Shown piece by piece: positions 1 through 12,542 of a stretch of 64,000 bases of DNA. The translations under genes were made by a program, and so were the position numbers. The notes under the pieces were generated by a model, which ran no database searches, was not told where the DNA came from, and saw only the letters and a program-made list of their open reading frames with translations. Origin of the DNA: Cavenderia fasciculata (lineage: Eukaryota; Evosea; Eumycetozoa; Acytosteliales; Cavenderiaceae); the NCBI RefSeq assembly GCF_000203815.1, contig NW_004457729.1:3286674-3350673 (forward strand), read 5' to 3'. Every line of letters starts with the position of its first letter. Within the stretch, counting starts at the first letter, position 1.

Positions 1-24
1 TTGCATATATATGATAATTCATTC

Positions 25-83
<59 letters not shown>

Positions 84-819
84 TATAAATATATTTATAT
101 TGACAGTGACGGTTCAGTCAAACCTCTTCATCTTCAATCACCATCCATGAAAACAAAAACAAAAAAAAACCTATTTGTTCATATTTTTTTTTAAAAACCA
201 AATTTGATTGATTGGTTATTTTTGGTTGGAGGAGCTGCAGTTGTTGTTGTTGTTGTTGTTGGTTGAGTGATTGAAGATTCCTTCCTTTCTTTCATTACTT
301 GTCCTAGTATCTATCAGTCATTAATATTTATTAATTTCACAAGACACAACAACAACAACCTTTTTCTCATTACCATTATTATTATTATTATAATTATTTG
401 AAATAATAATAGTATTATTATTTTATTCCAATCATTTTTTATTTTTTGGATTTCCGATATCTAATCATCATCCTCATCCACTCATTCTTACTTCAACTTG
501 AGTTCACCTCACATCACCTCACTCATTACTTTTTGTACAACCCAAACTCAACCCAACCATAATTTAAATTAAATTTGTGTCTTTTTTTTTTTTAATTTAT
601 TGTTTTATCCCTCTCTTTTCCTTTCACATTCCCTTTTCCATTAGCTATATATATACAGTTTATATTAATTTACTTCCTTTTTAATTTATTTATTATTGTA
701 GAGTAGAGATTACGTAAAGAAACGCTTTTAAAAGATTTTTGAAGGCGATTCCAACTACGATCTCGTACGACACTAGCATCTCATCAAAAATAGATTACTT
801 AAAGTATTTTTTCAGTTCG
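1..819. other. AT-rich spacer and 5' region of the MATH-USP7C gene
   Basis: No gene is seen. It holds an ATA/AAT microsatellite (25-82), a short TTG repeat near 240-262, many T-runs and a possible 3' splice site near 700, so the gene downstream may have a non-coding first exon. An upstream in-frame reading begins at a TTG at 739. The first ATG is at 820. Confidence 0.5.
25..82. repeat. (AAT)n microsatellite
   Basis: About 19 uninterrupted ATA/AAT units. The same triplet encodes the Asn tracts of several proteins here, but this copy lies in non-coding sequence. Confidence 0.9.
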
Positions 820-3800
820 ATGATGAGTTTCACCTTTGACACTAGCGGCGGCAGCAGCAGCGGCAGCAGTAGCAGTAACTCCTCACAACAGGCACAAGGA
901 AGTTCAAACCCAACCAACACCAACACTGCTCATCCAATCACTGGTGCCAAAGATGCCTTGAGCTCCGCCGTCACAATTGGAGGAGGAGAAGACTTTAATA
1001 CTCCCACTCAAGGTTCAAAGACTGTCGAGATATCAAACTTTTCCAATTACAAGGAAAGTTTCTATACACCTATATTTCATTTATGTGATTCAAATTGGTA
1101 AGGAAAAAAGAAAACAAAACAATTAAACAAATATTGTATATATATTTATTAATTTATTAATTTTTATTTTTGTTTAGGAGATTATTAATATTTCCAGAAG
1201 GTAATAATAGTCCAGGAAATATATCTATATTTCTTGATTACTATGATATTGGTGTCAACCCATTATTTGAAAAAGATGCCAATCTAACGTTAACTCTTAT
1301 CAATCAAGGTGACTCGAAAAAGAATGTCAAGAAAAGTATGTGCAAGTAGACAACAACCAATCAAAAAAAAAAAAACAAAAAAAAAGTTGGAAAATCGAAA
1401 AACCACCATTGGAGGATATGGAGGTGTCGATCGTCGATTTTTAAACACAACTACAAGATATAATAATAACAGTCTTGCTAACTTTTGATATTTCATTCAT
1501 TTTCAAATTCCATTTCTAAATTTATTTAGCATCACAACACAAGTTTTCATTCAAAGGTGTAAATTGGGGTTTTGTCAGTTTTCTTTCACTACAAACTTTA
1601 TTAAAGACTGAAAATGGTTTCCTTATTCAAGATAAATTAAAAATCAAAGTGGAAATTCAATCTCATTCTGGTACAATAGATAAATCAGATCCAAAGTATG
1701 TCGACATAATATATTTATTTATATATTTTGAATTATTTATTTATTTTTAATTTCTATTTATTCTTTTAGAAATGCAAAACCATATGGTAAATTTAGTTAT
1801 AGTTTAACGAATTTTAGTCATCATTTTGAAAACTTTTATTCTCCAACTTATTATGTTTGTGGATCGAATTGGAGGATCTATATCTTTCCAAATGGATATT
1901 CTTCACCAAATTATTTTTCAGTGTATCTGGATTTGTTGGACGTCAAGTTTAAACCATTGATGAGCAAACATCTCTTTTTTGCAATCGAAATTGTCAACCA
2001 AAAATATCCTGAAAAGAATCTAAAGAAATGGGTCGACCATCAATACGACGATAAAAATATGAACTTTGGTTTCCCCAAATTTGTTCTACTCTCAACACTT
2101 TTAAATAGTGATCTTGGTTACATTGTTGACGATACAATCATTATCAATATCGAATTTACTGTAATGTCTTCAAATTGTGATGAACCTTCTCCAAAGTATG
2201 TAAAAAAAAAAAAAAAAAATTATATATATTGTAGAGTTTTAATTAATTCTTTTTTTCTTTTTATTTTTATTTTATAGTTTTGAAATTGATTCAAATTTAA
2301 ATAATCCAGATTGTGGAAAGTTTACATTTCCTTCAAAAAAGAATCCCAATATCGATCTGCTATTCTCTCCAACATTTAATATAGCAGGAAGTAATTGGCA
2401 ATTGGTTAGTTATCCACTCGAAAACTTGACCGATTATTTTTCAATTTATTTGGATTTGGTTGATATCAAAACTAAACCACTCTTGAGAAAACATATATCA
2501 TTTGCAATTGAAATTGTCAATCAAGTTAATCCTTCAAAAAGTTTTAAAAAGTGTAAGCAATCAAATCAATCACATAATAATATTAATAATAATAATCTAA
2601 TCAATTCCTTTTCTGTTTATTTATTTATTTTTCTATTTTTTTAGATATAAGTAATATTTATTCATATAATTCATTTAGTTGGTTATTTCAAAAGTTTATG
2701 AAGGTTTCAACACTTAATGATCCAAAGTATGGATTTATAAAGAACGATACGATCATTATCAATGTGGAATTGATTATTATATCATCGGATTTCTTGAAAC
2801 CATTGCCTTTTGATCACACCAACACCAACCTTGTAGATAGTCCCATCAAAAAATCGCAACAATTACTCCTTCTTGAACATTTGAAACAAGAAATGTTATT
2901 GTCATCAGCGAATACCACCAACCAACCAACTGTAAATAATACTGAATCCAGAATAGCAACCAATTATAATATTAACAATAACAACAATAATAATAACACT
3001 GCCAATACCACCAACACTACTACTACTACCACCAATAACTTTGTTAATCAGTGTTATCCATCGGTATCTCATCCATCTCCATCAAACTCGATTGCATTAC
3101 CATATAATTTCATCGATGAATGTTCTCACTCCAAGAACCGATTAAAGGAAGAATCTGGTTCATTCTGTTTTGACATTCACAATTTTTCCACTCTCGACAA
3201 ATCATTCTACTCTCCAGTGTTTGCTTTAAACCGTACCAAATGGAGATTCTATATCTTTCCAAAAGGTAACTCTGTACAAAACTTTTTCTCATTGTATTTA
3301 GACTATGTCGATCCAAAGACAAAACCAAAGATTAGACAATATATTTGTTTTATTTTAGAAGTTGTAAATAAGAAAAATCCTTCTAAATCTGAAAAGAAAT
3401 GTAAGAATAAGAAGAAATGAAAAAAGAATAGAAAAAGAAAAGAAAAGTTTAGATCTTAAATTAATTATTTCTATTTCTTAATTTTAGATTCCTTCCATAC
3501 CTTTTGTTATAGTAGTGTAAATTGGGGATTCAAGAAATTCATCTCACTAGAGACGATTAAAGATATGGCAACTGGATTTATGGAAGATGATACTGTCACT
3601 GTCAAGGTTACTATTTATTTCTTATCTCAATCAATTTTGGATACTAAACAGTATGTATATATTTAAATAATAATTGTTAATTGATAAATATTTAATTATT
3701 TATTTTATTTTTAGTTTATTGGGATATTCAAATGAAAGATCAAAACATCTTAAACTTCATATGAACAAGGAAGATGATGTATTGACACCAGAGACAATTG

Positions 3801-5133
3801 CCAAACAAAAGACAGAGGAAGAAGCATACTATTATCATACGATCAAGTTGACAATGGATTCTGATTTTGAAAAGACCAATTGTTTTGATTTGATCGACTT
3901 TAGTAATCACCAACCAATCAAGATCAGAAAGACTTCTACTCTCTTGGAATTAAAGTTACAAATCCAAATGATCTATGGTATCTCTTTTGAAAGACAAAGA
4001 ATTTGGTTCTGGGATCACAATCCCAATCAAAAACCATCAAAGGTTGCAAGATGTCCTGTTATTTTAGATGATGAAGATATTTGTATGTAGAAACTAAAAA
4101 AAACCAAAAGAATATATATATTTAAATATTTATTAATTATCTTTTCCTATCTTTCTTTAGTTAATCAATATATTTCTCATTTTAGTGGACTTGAAATGAG
4201 ATTCCATTTGGAAGTATCATCAGCACCTCAACCAAATGATAAGAATCTATTCTTTGATCCTATTCAAGCAGACTATTGTTTGATCTTTTTCAAGTACTAT
4301 GACTCTTGCAAGCAAAAGATTGAGTTTATTGCCTCCAAGGTATCATACACTGTCATTCCACTGTCTGCTTTTATTCCGTTCCTCAACCAAAAGATTGGTA
4401 ATACTGTCGACAGTCCATTGTTGCTCTATGGTGAATTCTCAATGAATCTGCTCTATCAACTCGATCCAAATCGTACTCTCAAATCCTATGGTGTCAATCA
4501 TGGTGATATTATTTATTGTCAAAAGATTCAACCATTAAGGTAAATATTTTTATTTAGATTTAATTATTTAATCAATTAATTAATTATTAACAACCATTTA
4601 TTTATTTATTAACAACCATTTATTTATTTATTTAGAGAGAAAGCTCAATTACCATTTGTATCAGATTATTTCAATTTTGTTTACAACAAGGTTATTATTA
4701 CATTCCAGATTTTGAATTATAAGAATATCAACAATGATGCTCCATTTTCATTTAAACTCGAAATCTTAAAGGGAATGACCTTTGTTGAAATTGTTAAAAG
4801 AGTGGCTGAAGTAGTTCAAACCTTCCCTCAAAATATCAATCTCTATTCTGTTTCTCAAACGTATGTCGAACACCTCAAACAATTAATATTATTAATATTC
4901 ATTTATATTTGATTATTAACTTTTTTTTTTTTTGTTTATCTTTTAGACCTCCAACAAACAATGCTTTAATCTCACCTGAAGTATCCAAAGTTTTGTATGA
5001 ACATTTGACATATCACCAAAGAAAGGTGGACTTTATTTTGGTAGAAGTCAAAGAAACCTATTTGCCAATCGATTTCCTAACAAGATTGGATCCAAATAGA
5101 ATATTTTATTATTTAGATCCAATTTATCATTAA
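820..5133 (+). CDS. Four-MATH protein with USP7-type C-terminal region, no protease domain
   Basis: Eleven exons: 820-1097, 1178-1335, 1530-1695, 1770-2195, 2278-2552, 2645-3400, 3488-3650, 3715-4082, 4161-4539, 4636-4860, 4947-5133, giving 1126 aa in one frame. Four MATH (TRAF-like) domains lie near residues 62-200, 201-343, 345-480 and 600-740. Copies 1, 2 and 4 show the WR-x-x-IFP-x-G strand, and copy 3 is degenerate (WQLVSYP). A Ser/Asn/Thr-rich linker precedes copy 4. Residues about 776-1126 match the ubiquitin-like C-terminal region of USP7/Ubp15, including the EEAYYYHTIKL, IWFWDHN and LDPNR segments. In USP7 a Cys/His peptidase lies between MATH and this region, and none is present here. 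A role in binding substrates or partners of the ubiquitin system is inferred. The acceptor at 4160 is preferred because one at 4185 would give a stop. The start is the first ATG (820 or 823). Confidence 0.88.
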
Positions 5134-5769
5134 TATATTTAATTATAATATCCAGCTCAACTCAACCAACTCCAAACCCAACCAACTACCATCAACATTT
5201 ATTTATCTTTTAAAACAACATAGTTAACCATTCAATTCGGTTATAAATCACATTGTAGCTATTATTCTAGACACAATGCTTTTTATTCATTATACACACA
5301 TACACAAACGATAGATACTATTAATAATCAATAATAACCTCCTGATAATCCATGTCCAAAAAAAAACCAGAAACTATATAGATAATAAAAACTATTTTTC
5401 TTTTTATTTATATCTACAAACCATTTACATCTATTCTATTCCATTGTTAAAGTAAATTATCTGGATGGTCATATATTTATTACAACGAAAATAAATGGCA
5501 ACATTCAACTTATTAATTGATTGTGGGGGTGAACTCTTGAATTTTAATCACTGAAAATAATACTCCTAAAATGGGACTTTTTAATTTTTCTTTATTCATT
5601 CTCAAAGATAGCAATATAGTACAGATAATATACGTCAAATAGAGATAATAGATAGATAGACAGATAGAAAGAGGAGGTGTAGTATCATCATCAACAAATA
5701 TCATCATACCAATCAACCATCACCATCTAACTATATATATAAAGATTAGATTAGATTAGATAAGATTAG
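5134..5769. other. Intergenic spacer
   Basis: AT-rich, with no coding signal. It should hold the 3' end signals of the MATH-USP7C gene and the promoter of the E2 gene. Just before the E2 start are a TATA-like run and tandem ATTAG units (about 5743-5769). Confidence 0.6.
5733..5745 (+). promoter_or_regulatory. TATA-like box of the BIRC6/UBE2O-type E2 gene
   Basis: TATATATATAAAG lies 25 bases before the ATG, followed by repeated GATTA units. Dictyostelid core promoters usually combine a TATA box with T-runs. Assignment is by position only. Confidence 0.4.
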
Positions 5770-8700
5770 ATGGCAGGAAATCTTGAGAAACAATTTGAGG
5801 TATGGACTACCTCTCAAGACAATCCAGAGGAATACATTTGGTTACAGTCCACCAAGAGTACAGTAGAGCTACTCTTTATGGGCTTTGAAATTCATATTTC
5901 ATTTCCTATCGATATAGCTGATTTAAAGTCATTTGTAGGTTGATCAATGAAAGATGATGATTTTATAGTTTGTTACTAATCAGACCTGATCGTATCATAC
6001 ATATCATATTATATTGTAGAAATTCATTTCAAAAGAAAAGTCATGCGAAGGATGGATCAGCAAATTAAATGAAGACATTCCGCTCAATACCAATATTGCA
6101 TCCTTTAGTGATATCTTGTCTTTAGCTTACAAGTTTTACAGGAATGTATGTGTAACATTTAAACAAACAACAAACTATACACTTGTTATCATGAAATTAA
6201 CTCTCTCTCTCTCTATTATTTTCATTTTTGATTGTGGAAAATTTAAAAAGAGAAATGCCAGTAACAAGGTTACCATTGATGTAGATCAAGATGATGATGG
6301 ACAAGAAGAAGATGAAGACGACTCTGACAATGAAGATGAGGATGAAGATCAAATGGACGAAGATGGTGACTTTGGAGATGACATGGAAGAAGATGAAGAA
6401 GATGCATTTGAGAATGATGAATTCCAAGAAGCGTATGTTTAAACGATCATGCGATCCAAAAATATTTATGATACCAATACTTATATATGATTTCAACCAT
6501 TGTTTAGATTACAAACATTAAAGATGAAAAAAGTATGGGCAAAAAAGGAACAAGAGATTAGAGCACAACTTGGAGAAAAGAAAAAGAAGGATCCAAAGGT
6601 ATCGAACATTTTCAGTAGTGATGCGGCTTTTGGTATCTTGACAAACGATCTGTTTAGTATCATGCAAAACGTACATTCATTGGGTTTCTCTGCTCAACCA
6701 ATCGACGATAACATCTATTGGTGGCAAGTTAAAATATTTGGATTCGATCAATCATCAAAGATTCATCAACAATTACAACAAGTTAAAAAGGAATTTGAAT
6801 ATGTATGTTAAACATGGTGGAAATGAAATGTTATTAACAAACAAACAAACAAACTAACCAACCTCTTTATTTATTTAATTAATGATGGTTAGGACTATGT
6901 CGAATTACAAGTTTTATTCACAGAAGATCTTTATCCATTCTATCCACCAACTTTAAAAATTATTAGACCTAGATTACAAGGATTCATGATTGGAAAGGTA
7001 TGTTTTAATTAAATTATTCAATCTCCACAAAATATAAATCCATTATTATAAATAAGAAATATTAATATTAATATTTCTTTTCTTTTTTTTTTTTTTACTT
7101 TTTTTAGATTGCACATTTAGAAATACTTACACTTGAAAATTGGAATCCAATTTGTGATATGAGATTTGTATTGAATCATCTTAAAGAGGTTCTAGAGAAA
7201 TACGCACAACTGGACGTCAACAACCCACTCAATTCCTTACAAAACTCTGGTTCATATTCTTTGATTGAGCATTATTTGCTCCGTTTGGAATTGCTCAGTA
7301 ACATTGTACCACGTGCGAATCTAAAGTATGGTTTGCCATCGAGTATTGTCAAGCCTGCAAATGTCATCACCAAGCAAAAGGCCGATCAACCCAAAGACGC
7401 AAAGGGCCAATACTGGGCAAAGGGCACCGGTTATGGACGTGGAGGAACACAGGGATGGAATGTCGAAGCATTTGTTGCCGCTCAAAAGGAACGTGACTCT
7501 GAAACAATTTCGCTCATCAATGCCATCGAGATGGAAGTCAAAAAAAATCAACCAAACTTTGATGTCTTGGAAGAATCATGTCTCATCCCATTCTTTGAAA
7601 GCTATTGCAGAGATATTGCTCCTCTTGACGTTGAAAGACATTCAGATCTATTTATATCAATATTTACTTTAATCGAAACTCTTGTAGATTATGAATCATT
7701 TGTTCCATTATTCTCTCAATTATCTTATCAAGTATGAATATCAATAATATTTTAAAATTCAAAAGTTACATATGTATTAATTGAATATTAATTTTAATTT
7801 ATAGACAAAATCATTAGGTGAATTCCTAGCTATTGCAGGAACTCAAATTGAAATTGTATTCAAAGTTTTAGATGAAACTCAGTATGTATAAATTGAAAGA
7901 TTAATATATTAATGGATTAATGGATTACTAATATTTATATTATTATTTTTGTAGGAGAAAAGCATTAAAAGCTCAAAGTTTAATGTTAGTTGTAAATAAA
8001 AAGGTTCAGACGAAATTGAAATCAATGATGGATGAGTTGAGAAAATTGGAAAGTGCAAGAGCAGTGCAACTGCGAATTCCAGGAGAGGTGGATACAGCAG
8101 TCGACACCAAGTATTGTAATCTATTAAAGTCACACATGTTTGAGATGGCTAATTTGGGTGCCAAGACATCTTCTTCAAACAGTCAATCAAGAATCCTTCG
8201 TATTGCACAAGAGCAGGGTGGTTTGGTGCACTCGCTTCCGCTCACTTTTGACTCTTCTGTCTTTGTACGTGTTGACGAGAACCACATGGACACTATGGAA
8301 GCACTCATCACAGGGCCAGCCGACACACCGTACAGTGCTGGCTGCTTCCTCTTCCACATTACATTCCCCGCCAACTATCCCGCTGCACCTCCACACGTCA
8401 CTTTGCTCACTACTGGAGGTGGTACTGTTCGTTTCAACCCCAACCTATACAATAGCGGAAAGGTGTGTTTGTCACTCCTCGGTACATGGTCAGGTGGAGA
8501 AGGTGAGAATTGGAACCCCAACACCAGTACTCTACTTCAGGTGCTTGTCTCTATCCAGTCGTTGATTCTCGTTCCAGAGCCTTTCTTTAACGAACCGGGT
8601 TATGAGACACAGATGGGATCGGCTCAAGGTCGTGCATCCTCTCTCAACTACAACTCGACCATTCGTATTGCCGCAATCGAGTGGGCTATGGTCGACATGA

Positions 8701-8894
8701 TCAAAAAGCCACCCGCCTACTTTAAGGATATTATTCACGCTCACTTTTACTACCAGCGCCAAAAGATCAAACAACAGTGTGACAAGTGGTTGGAAGATTG
8801 TAAATCAAATAGCGATGCACAATTCAAAATGGCAAAAACAATCAATAATCTCAATGCTGAACTTGCCAATTTAAAGGAACCTAAACCTTTCTAA
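5770..8894 (+). CDS. BIRC6/UBE2O-type ubiquitin-conjugating protein with a second, inactive E2-like domain
   Basis: Eight exons: 5770-5934, 6020-6145, 6251-6432, 6508-6802, 6893-6997, 7108-7731, 7805-7881, 7955-8894, giving 837 aa in frame. Layout: a short N-terminal domain; a very acidic Asp/Glu stretch (about residues 105-155); an E2-like fold with YWWQVKIFGF, FYPPTLKI and LENWNP but no cysteine where the catalytic one should be; a linker; then a full UBC domain (about 620-760) with FNPNLYNSGKVCLSLLGTW, which holds the active-site Cys. NPN in place of the usual HPN, and the EPFFNEPGYE segment, are typical of the large BIRC6/UBE2O E2 class. Expected activity is ubiquitin transfer from E1 to substrate, possibly as an E2/E3 hybrid. 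There is no BIR domain and the protein is far shorter than BIRC6. The acceptor at 6250 is weak, and retaining that intron would also stay in frame. Confidence 0.88.
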
Positions 8895-9364
8895 AAAAAA
8901 ACAATCAAATCAACAACAAAACAAACCAATTCTTCAATTATTTTGAAAATAATTAGTGTATCTGTCCCTCTCCTCTCTCTATGTGTAAAGAAGAAGTACA
9001 AACAAATCATATCAATTATACATATATATAAAGAAGAAGAATCATATTGTAAATCAACTTAAATAAATATTTCCCATTTTTTTTTCATAAACATTGTGTA
9101 ATGTTCGAAGGTCAGCAGACTATCACATGACGTTACAGTAGTGACATACAAGATCATTGCCTAATGCGGAAAAATTGTTCGATTGATTATGCCAAAAACA
9201 ATGAACTTCAAGACCTGGCAATATATTATTTTCTTTTTTTTTTGCAACCTTCATCAATGGTGTGTCAGTTTTTCATTGATCAATACAGTGCTTTTGTAAT
9301 ATAATAATTATTAAAAGAGTATTAAAGTAGTTCTTCTTCTACAACAAATTAATATATATATAAA
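8895..9364. other. Intergenic spacer before phosphofructokinase
   Basis: AT-rich with T-runs. I looked for tRNA-like boxes in 9100-9240 and found none. A TATATATATAAA run ends two bases before the next ATG. Confidence 0.6.
9351..9362 (+). promoter_or_regulatory. TATA-like run at the phosphofructokinase start
   Basis: An ATATATATATAA run sits directly before the ATG at 9365. That is very close for a TATA box, so it may belong to a short leader instead. Confidence 0.3.
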
Positions 9365-11870
9365 ATGGAAGAAGAAGAAAAGATTGTAGATTTTACATAT
9401 GACAAGAGCAGTGAAAAGAAGAGAATAGCTATTCTCACATCAGGTGGTGATAGTTGTGGTATGAATCCTGCTATTCGTGCCTTTACTAGAGCTGCTCTCA
9501 TTAAAGGTGCTCAAGTATTTGCTGTTCGTGAAGGTTACAATGGTTTGGTAACTGATTCTATCATTCCATTACATTGGGGTTCTGTTGCTGGTATTATTAA
9601 TAGAGTATGTTTAATATAATATATAGAGAATTAAATTAAATTCTAATTTGATTTGATTGATTTGAATTAGGGAGGAACTATTATTGGTACAGCAAGAAGT
9701 GTAGAATTTAGAACAAGAGAAGGTAGAAAGAAAGCAGCATTTAATTTGATCAAGAACAAGATTAATAATCTATTGGTGATTGGAGGTGATGGTAGTTTGA
9801 CAGGTGCCAATCTACTTCGATGTGAATGGGCTAGTCTTTTGAAAGAGTTGGTTGAAGACAAGGCAATCGATGAGGAGACCTTCAAGACACATGAAACACT
9901 TGGCATCGTTGGTTTGGTTGGTTCTATCGACAATGATATGTGTGGTACTGAAATCACAATCGGTGCTGATACTGCTTGTCACAGAATCTTGGAAGCTATC
10001 GATGCTATCCTCAGTACAGCTGTTAGTCATCAAAGAAGTTTTGTCATTGAAGTTATGGGTAGAAATTGTGGTGTATGTAGAAACTATCCAAATATCTATA
10101 TTAAATATTAATTATTAATTATTTGATTGTTTATTTATTATTATTATTATTTAGTGGTTAGCATTAGTTAGTGGATTAACAACTGGTGCAGATTATATTC
10201 TTTTACCAGAATGTCCACCAGAGGAAGGATGGGAGAATGCAATGGTGGAGAGTTTGGAAAAGGGTAGATTGTCGGGAAGAAGATGTAGTTTGGTGATTGT
10301 CGCCGAAGGATCCATCGATAGCAATGGAAAGCCAATCTCACCGGGTTATGTTAGAGATGTACTCGAGAAAAAGGCTGGTCATGATGCTAGAATCACCATT
10401 CTTGGACATGTGCAGAGAGGTGGTATCCCATCGTTTTGCGATCGTTATGTATCGACTAGAATGGCTGTTGAAGCAGTCAATTATCTCTACAATGGTAATA
10501 TATTGGAACCCGTGTTGATTGGTATGCACGGTAACCGTGTGGTGCGTGCTCCCTTGATGGAGGCAGTCAAGGAGACACAGGCAATCGGCGCATTGATCAG
10601 AGAAAAGAAGTTTGCCGATGTTGTCAAGCTCAGAGGTGGTATCTTTCAAGAGGCACACACTATATTCAACATTTGTGCCAATTTGAAACGATCACCAGTC
10701 GCCAAGAAGGGGTTCAACGTTGCGATCCTCCATAGCGGTGGACCATCGCCGGGTATGAATCCAGCAGTCCGTGCGTTTACAAGACTTGGTATCGATCTAG
10801 GGTACCGTGTGTTTGGTGTGTTTAACGGGTTCTCGGGTCTGGCCAAGGGTGACTTGCAAGAGTTGACATGGATGACTTGTAATGGGTGGTCGGTGATGGG
10901 TGGTGCCGAGCTGGGCACCAACCGTTCGACCCCTAACGAATCCAATATTGCCGCGATCATCAAGACATTGCAAGACAACAATATTGGCGCCATCTGCATG
11001 TTTGGTGGGTACAATGGTTATGTTGGTATCACCGAGTTGGCCAAGTTCCGTGCCAAATACTCGTACTTGCAAAAGGTGGCGTTGGTGTGCGCACCAGGTA
11101 CCATTGCCAACAACGTGCCAGGCACGGAAACATCGATTGGTGCCGACACATGTCTCAACAACATCTTGGACGCACTCGACAAGATCAAGCAGTCGGCTGT
11201 CGCCAGTCGCCGTCTGTTTGTAGTCGAGGTGATGGGTGCCCACTGCGGTTACCTATGCTCGATGGCTGCATTGACTAGTGGTGCCGAACGTGCCTATACC
11301 ATGGAAGAGGGTATCACCATCAACACGCTCGTAGACGATCTCAACATGTTTGTCGACCGTTTCAAGCGTGAACACAAGATTGGTCTCATCATCAAGAGTG
11401 AAAGTGCCTCTGAAACCTACTCTACCAAATTCATCTATGAACTCTTCAAAGAAGAGGGTAAGCACCTGTTTGATGTACGTGAGTCTATCCTCGGCCATCT
11501 TCAACAGGGTGGTATCCCCTCGCCACTCGACCGTCTCAACGCGTCTCGTCTCATGTACCATTTCTTCCAACTCCTTCAAACCGAGGTCATTGACAATCGC
11601 CAAACCGATCTTTCAGGATGCATCGGCTTTATCAAGGGAAAAATTGTTTTCACTCCTCTCCAAGAAATGTCTGAAGGCATCAACCACAAGTATCGTCGTC
11701 CACAAAAGCAATGGTGGCTCGATCTCCTCAAACTCTCTTCTCAAATTTCAGTGTCTCGCGGTGAAGCCAAAATCAATGACAACCTTAGAACTCCAATTCA
11801 TTCGCCAACCATACATTCAAAACCATCTTTGGAAACTGATAGTTTACTTAATCCTTTAAAAACTTTATAA
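9365..11870 (+). CDS. pfkA: ATP-dependent 6-phosphofructokinase
   Basis: Three exons: 9365-9604, 9671-10072, 10155-11870, giving 785 aa. The enzyme phosphorylates fructose 6-phosphate to fructose 1,6-bisphosphate in glycolysis. It has the tandem two-half layout of eukaryotic PFKs. The N half has the nucleotide loop [20 protein letters not shown], the catalytic [10 protein letters not shown] and the MGRNCGW segment spanning the second junction. The C half repeats the fold with [24 protein letters not shown] and MGAHCGY, and keeps [15 protein letters not shown]. The N-terminal extension before the first loop is short (about 22 residues). The D. discoideum enzyme is known to lack classical allosteric control; whether that holds here cannot be told from sequence alone. 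The middle of the long exon is clearly richer in G+C than its ends. The gene runs tail to tail with the next, 42 bases apart. Confidence 0.97.
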
Positions 11871-11912
11871 AAACAATATTATTTCTTTATTTAATACCTA
11901 GATGATGGTGAT

Positions 11913-12481
11913 CTACCTATTTTGATCGGGTGACGATTGACAGCTCTTGCAAATATCTCCTGCTGGAGATCGGTATCGGGCCGCTCCAACTTTAAATTCA
12001 CCACAAAACGTACGTTGTCCATCTCTGGCTATGTAATGGTATTTGTCACCGTTACCAATTTTCACATAAGTCTTGTCTGCTGAAGGAGGGGAATTTAATG
12101 CTCTGGGTCCTGTTGGACCTGTTGGACCTCTTCGAGAATTATTGTTAAATGCATTTTGGTCTGGAGGAATCTTTCCTGTCGTGGAATATGGGGTTGGAGG
12201 ATCGACAGAAGTAGACCCATTCAGTGGTGCTGAGGTTTGAGATACAGAGGAATTGTTAATGGGTCCAAAGCCATTGGTGTCTATGACACTATTATTCTTA
12301 TTATTATCAATGGCATTATCCAAAACATTGGAATTTGAATAAGAATCCTCTGAGTCTGATTTGGGTTTCGAAATCAGTAATTTTTGACCAAAGTCAGAAG
12401 TAAGATTATCCATATTTTCAATATAGTTGTGTATGATGGGATTATTACTTTTACCATTACTATTATTATTATTATTATTAC

Positions 12482-12542
<61 letters not shown>

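Noticed and set aside
4186-4200. Alternative acceptor at 4185 in the MATH-USP7C gene
   Set aside because: It gives a stop after four codons, while 4160 keeps the USP7-like reading.
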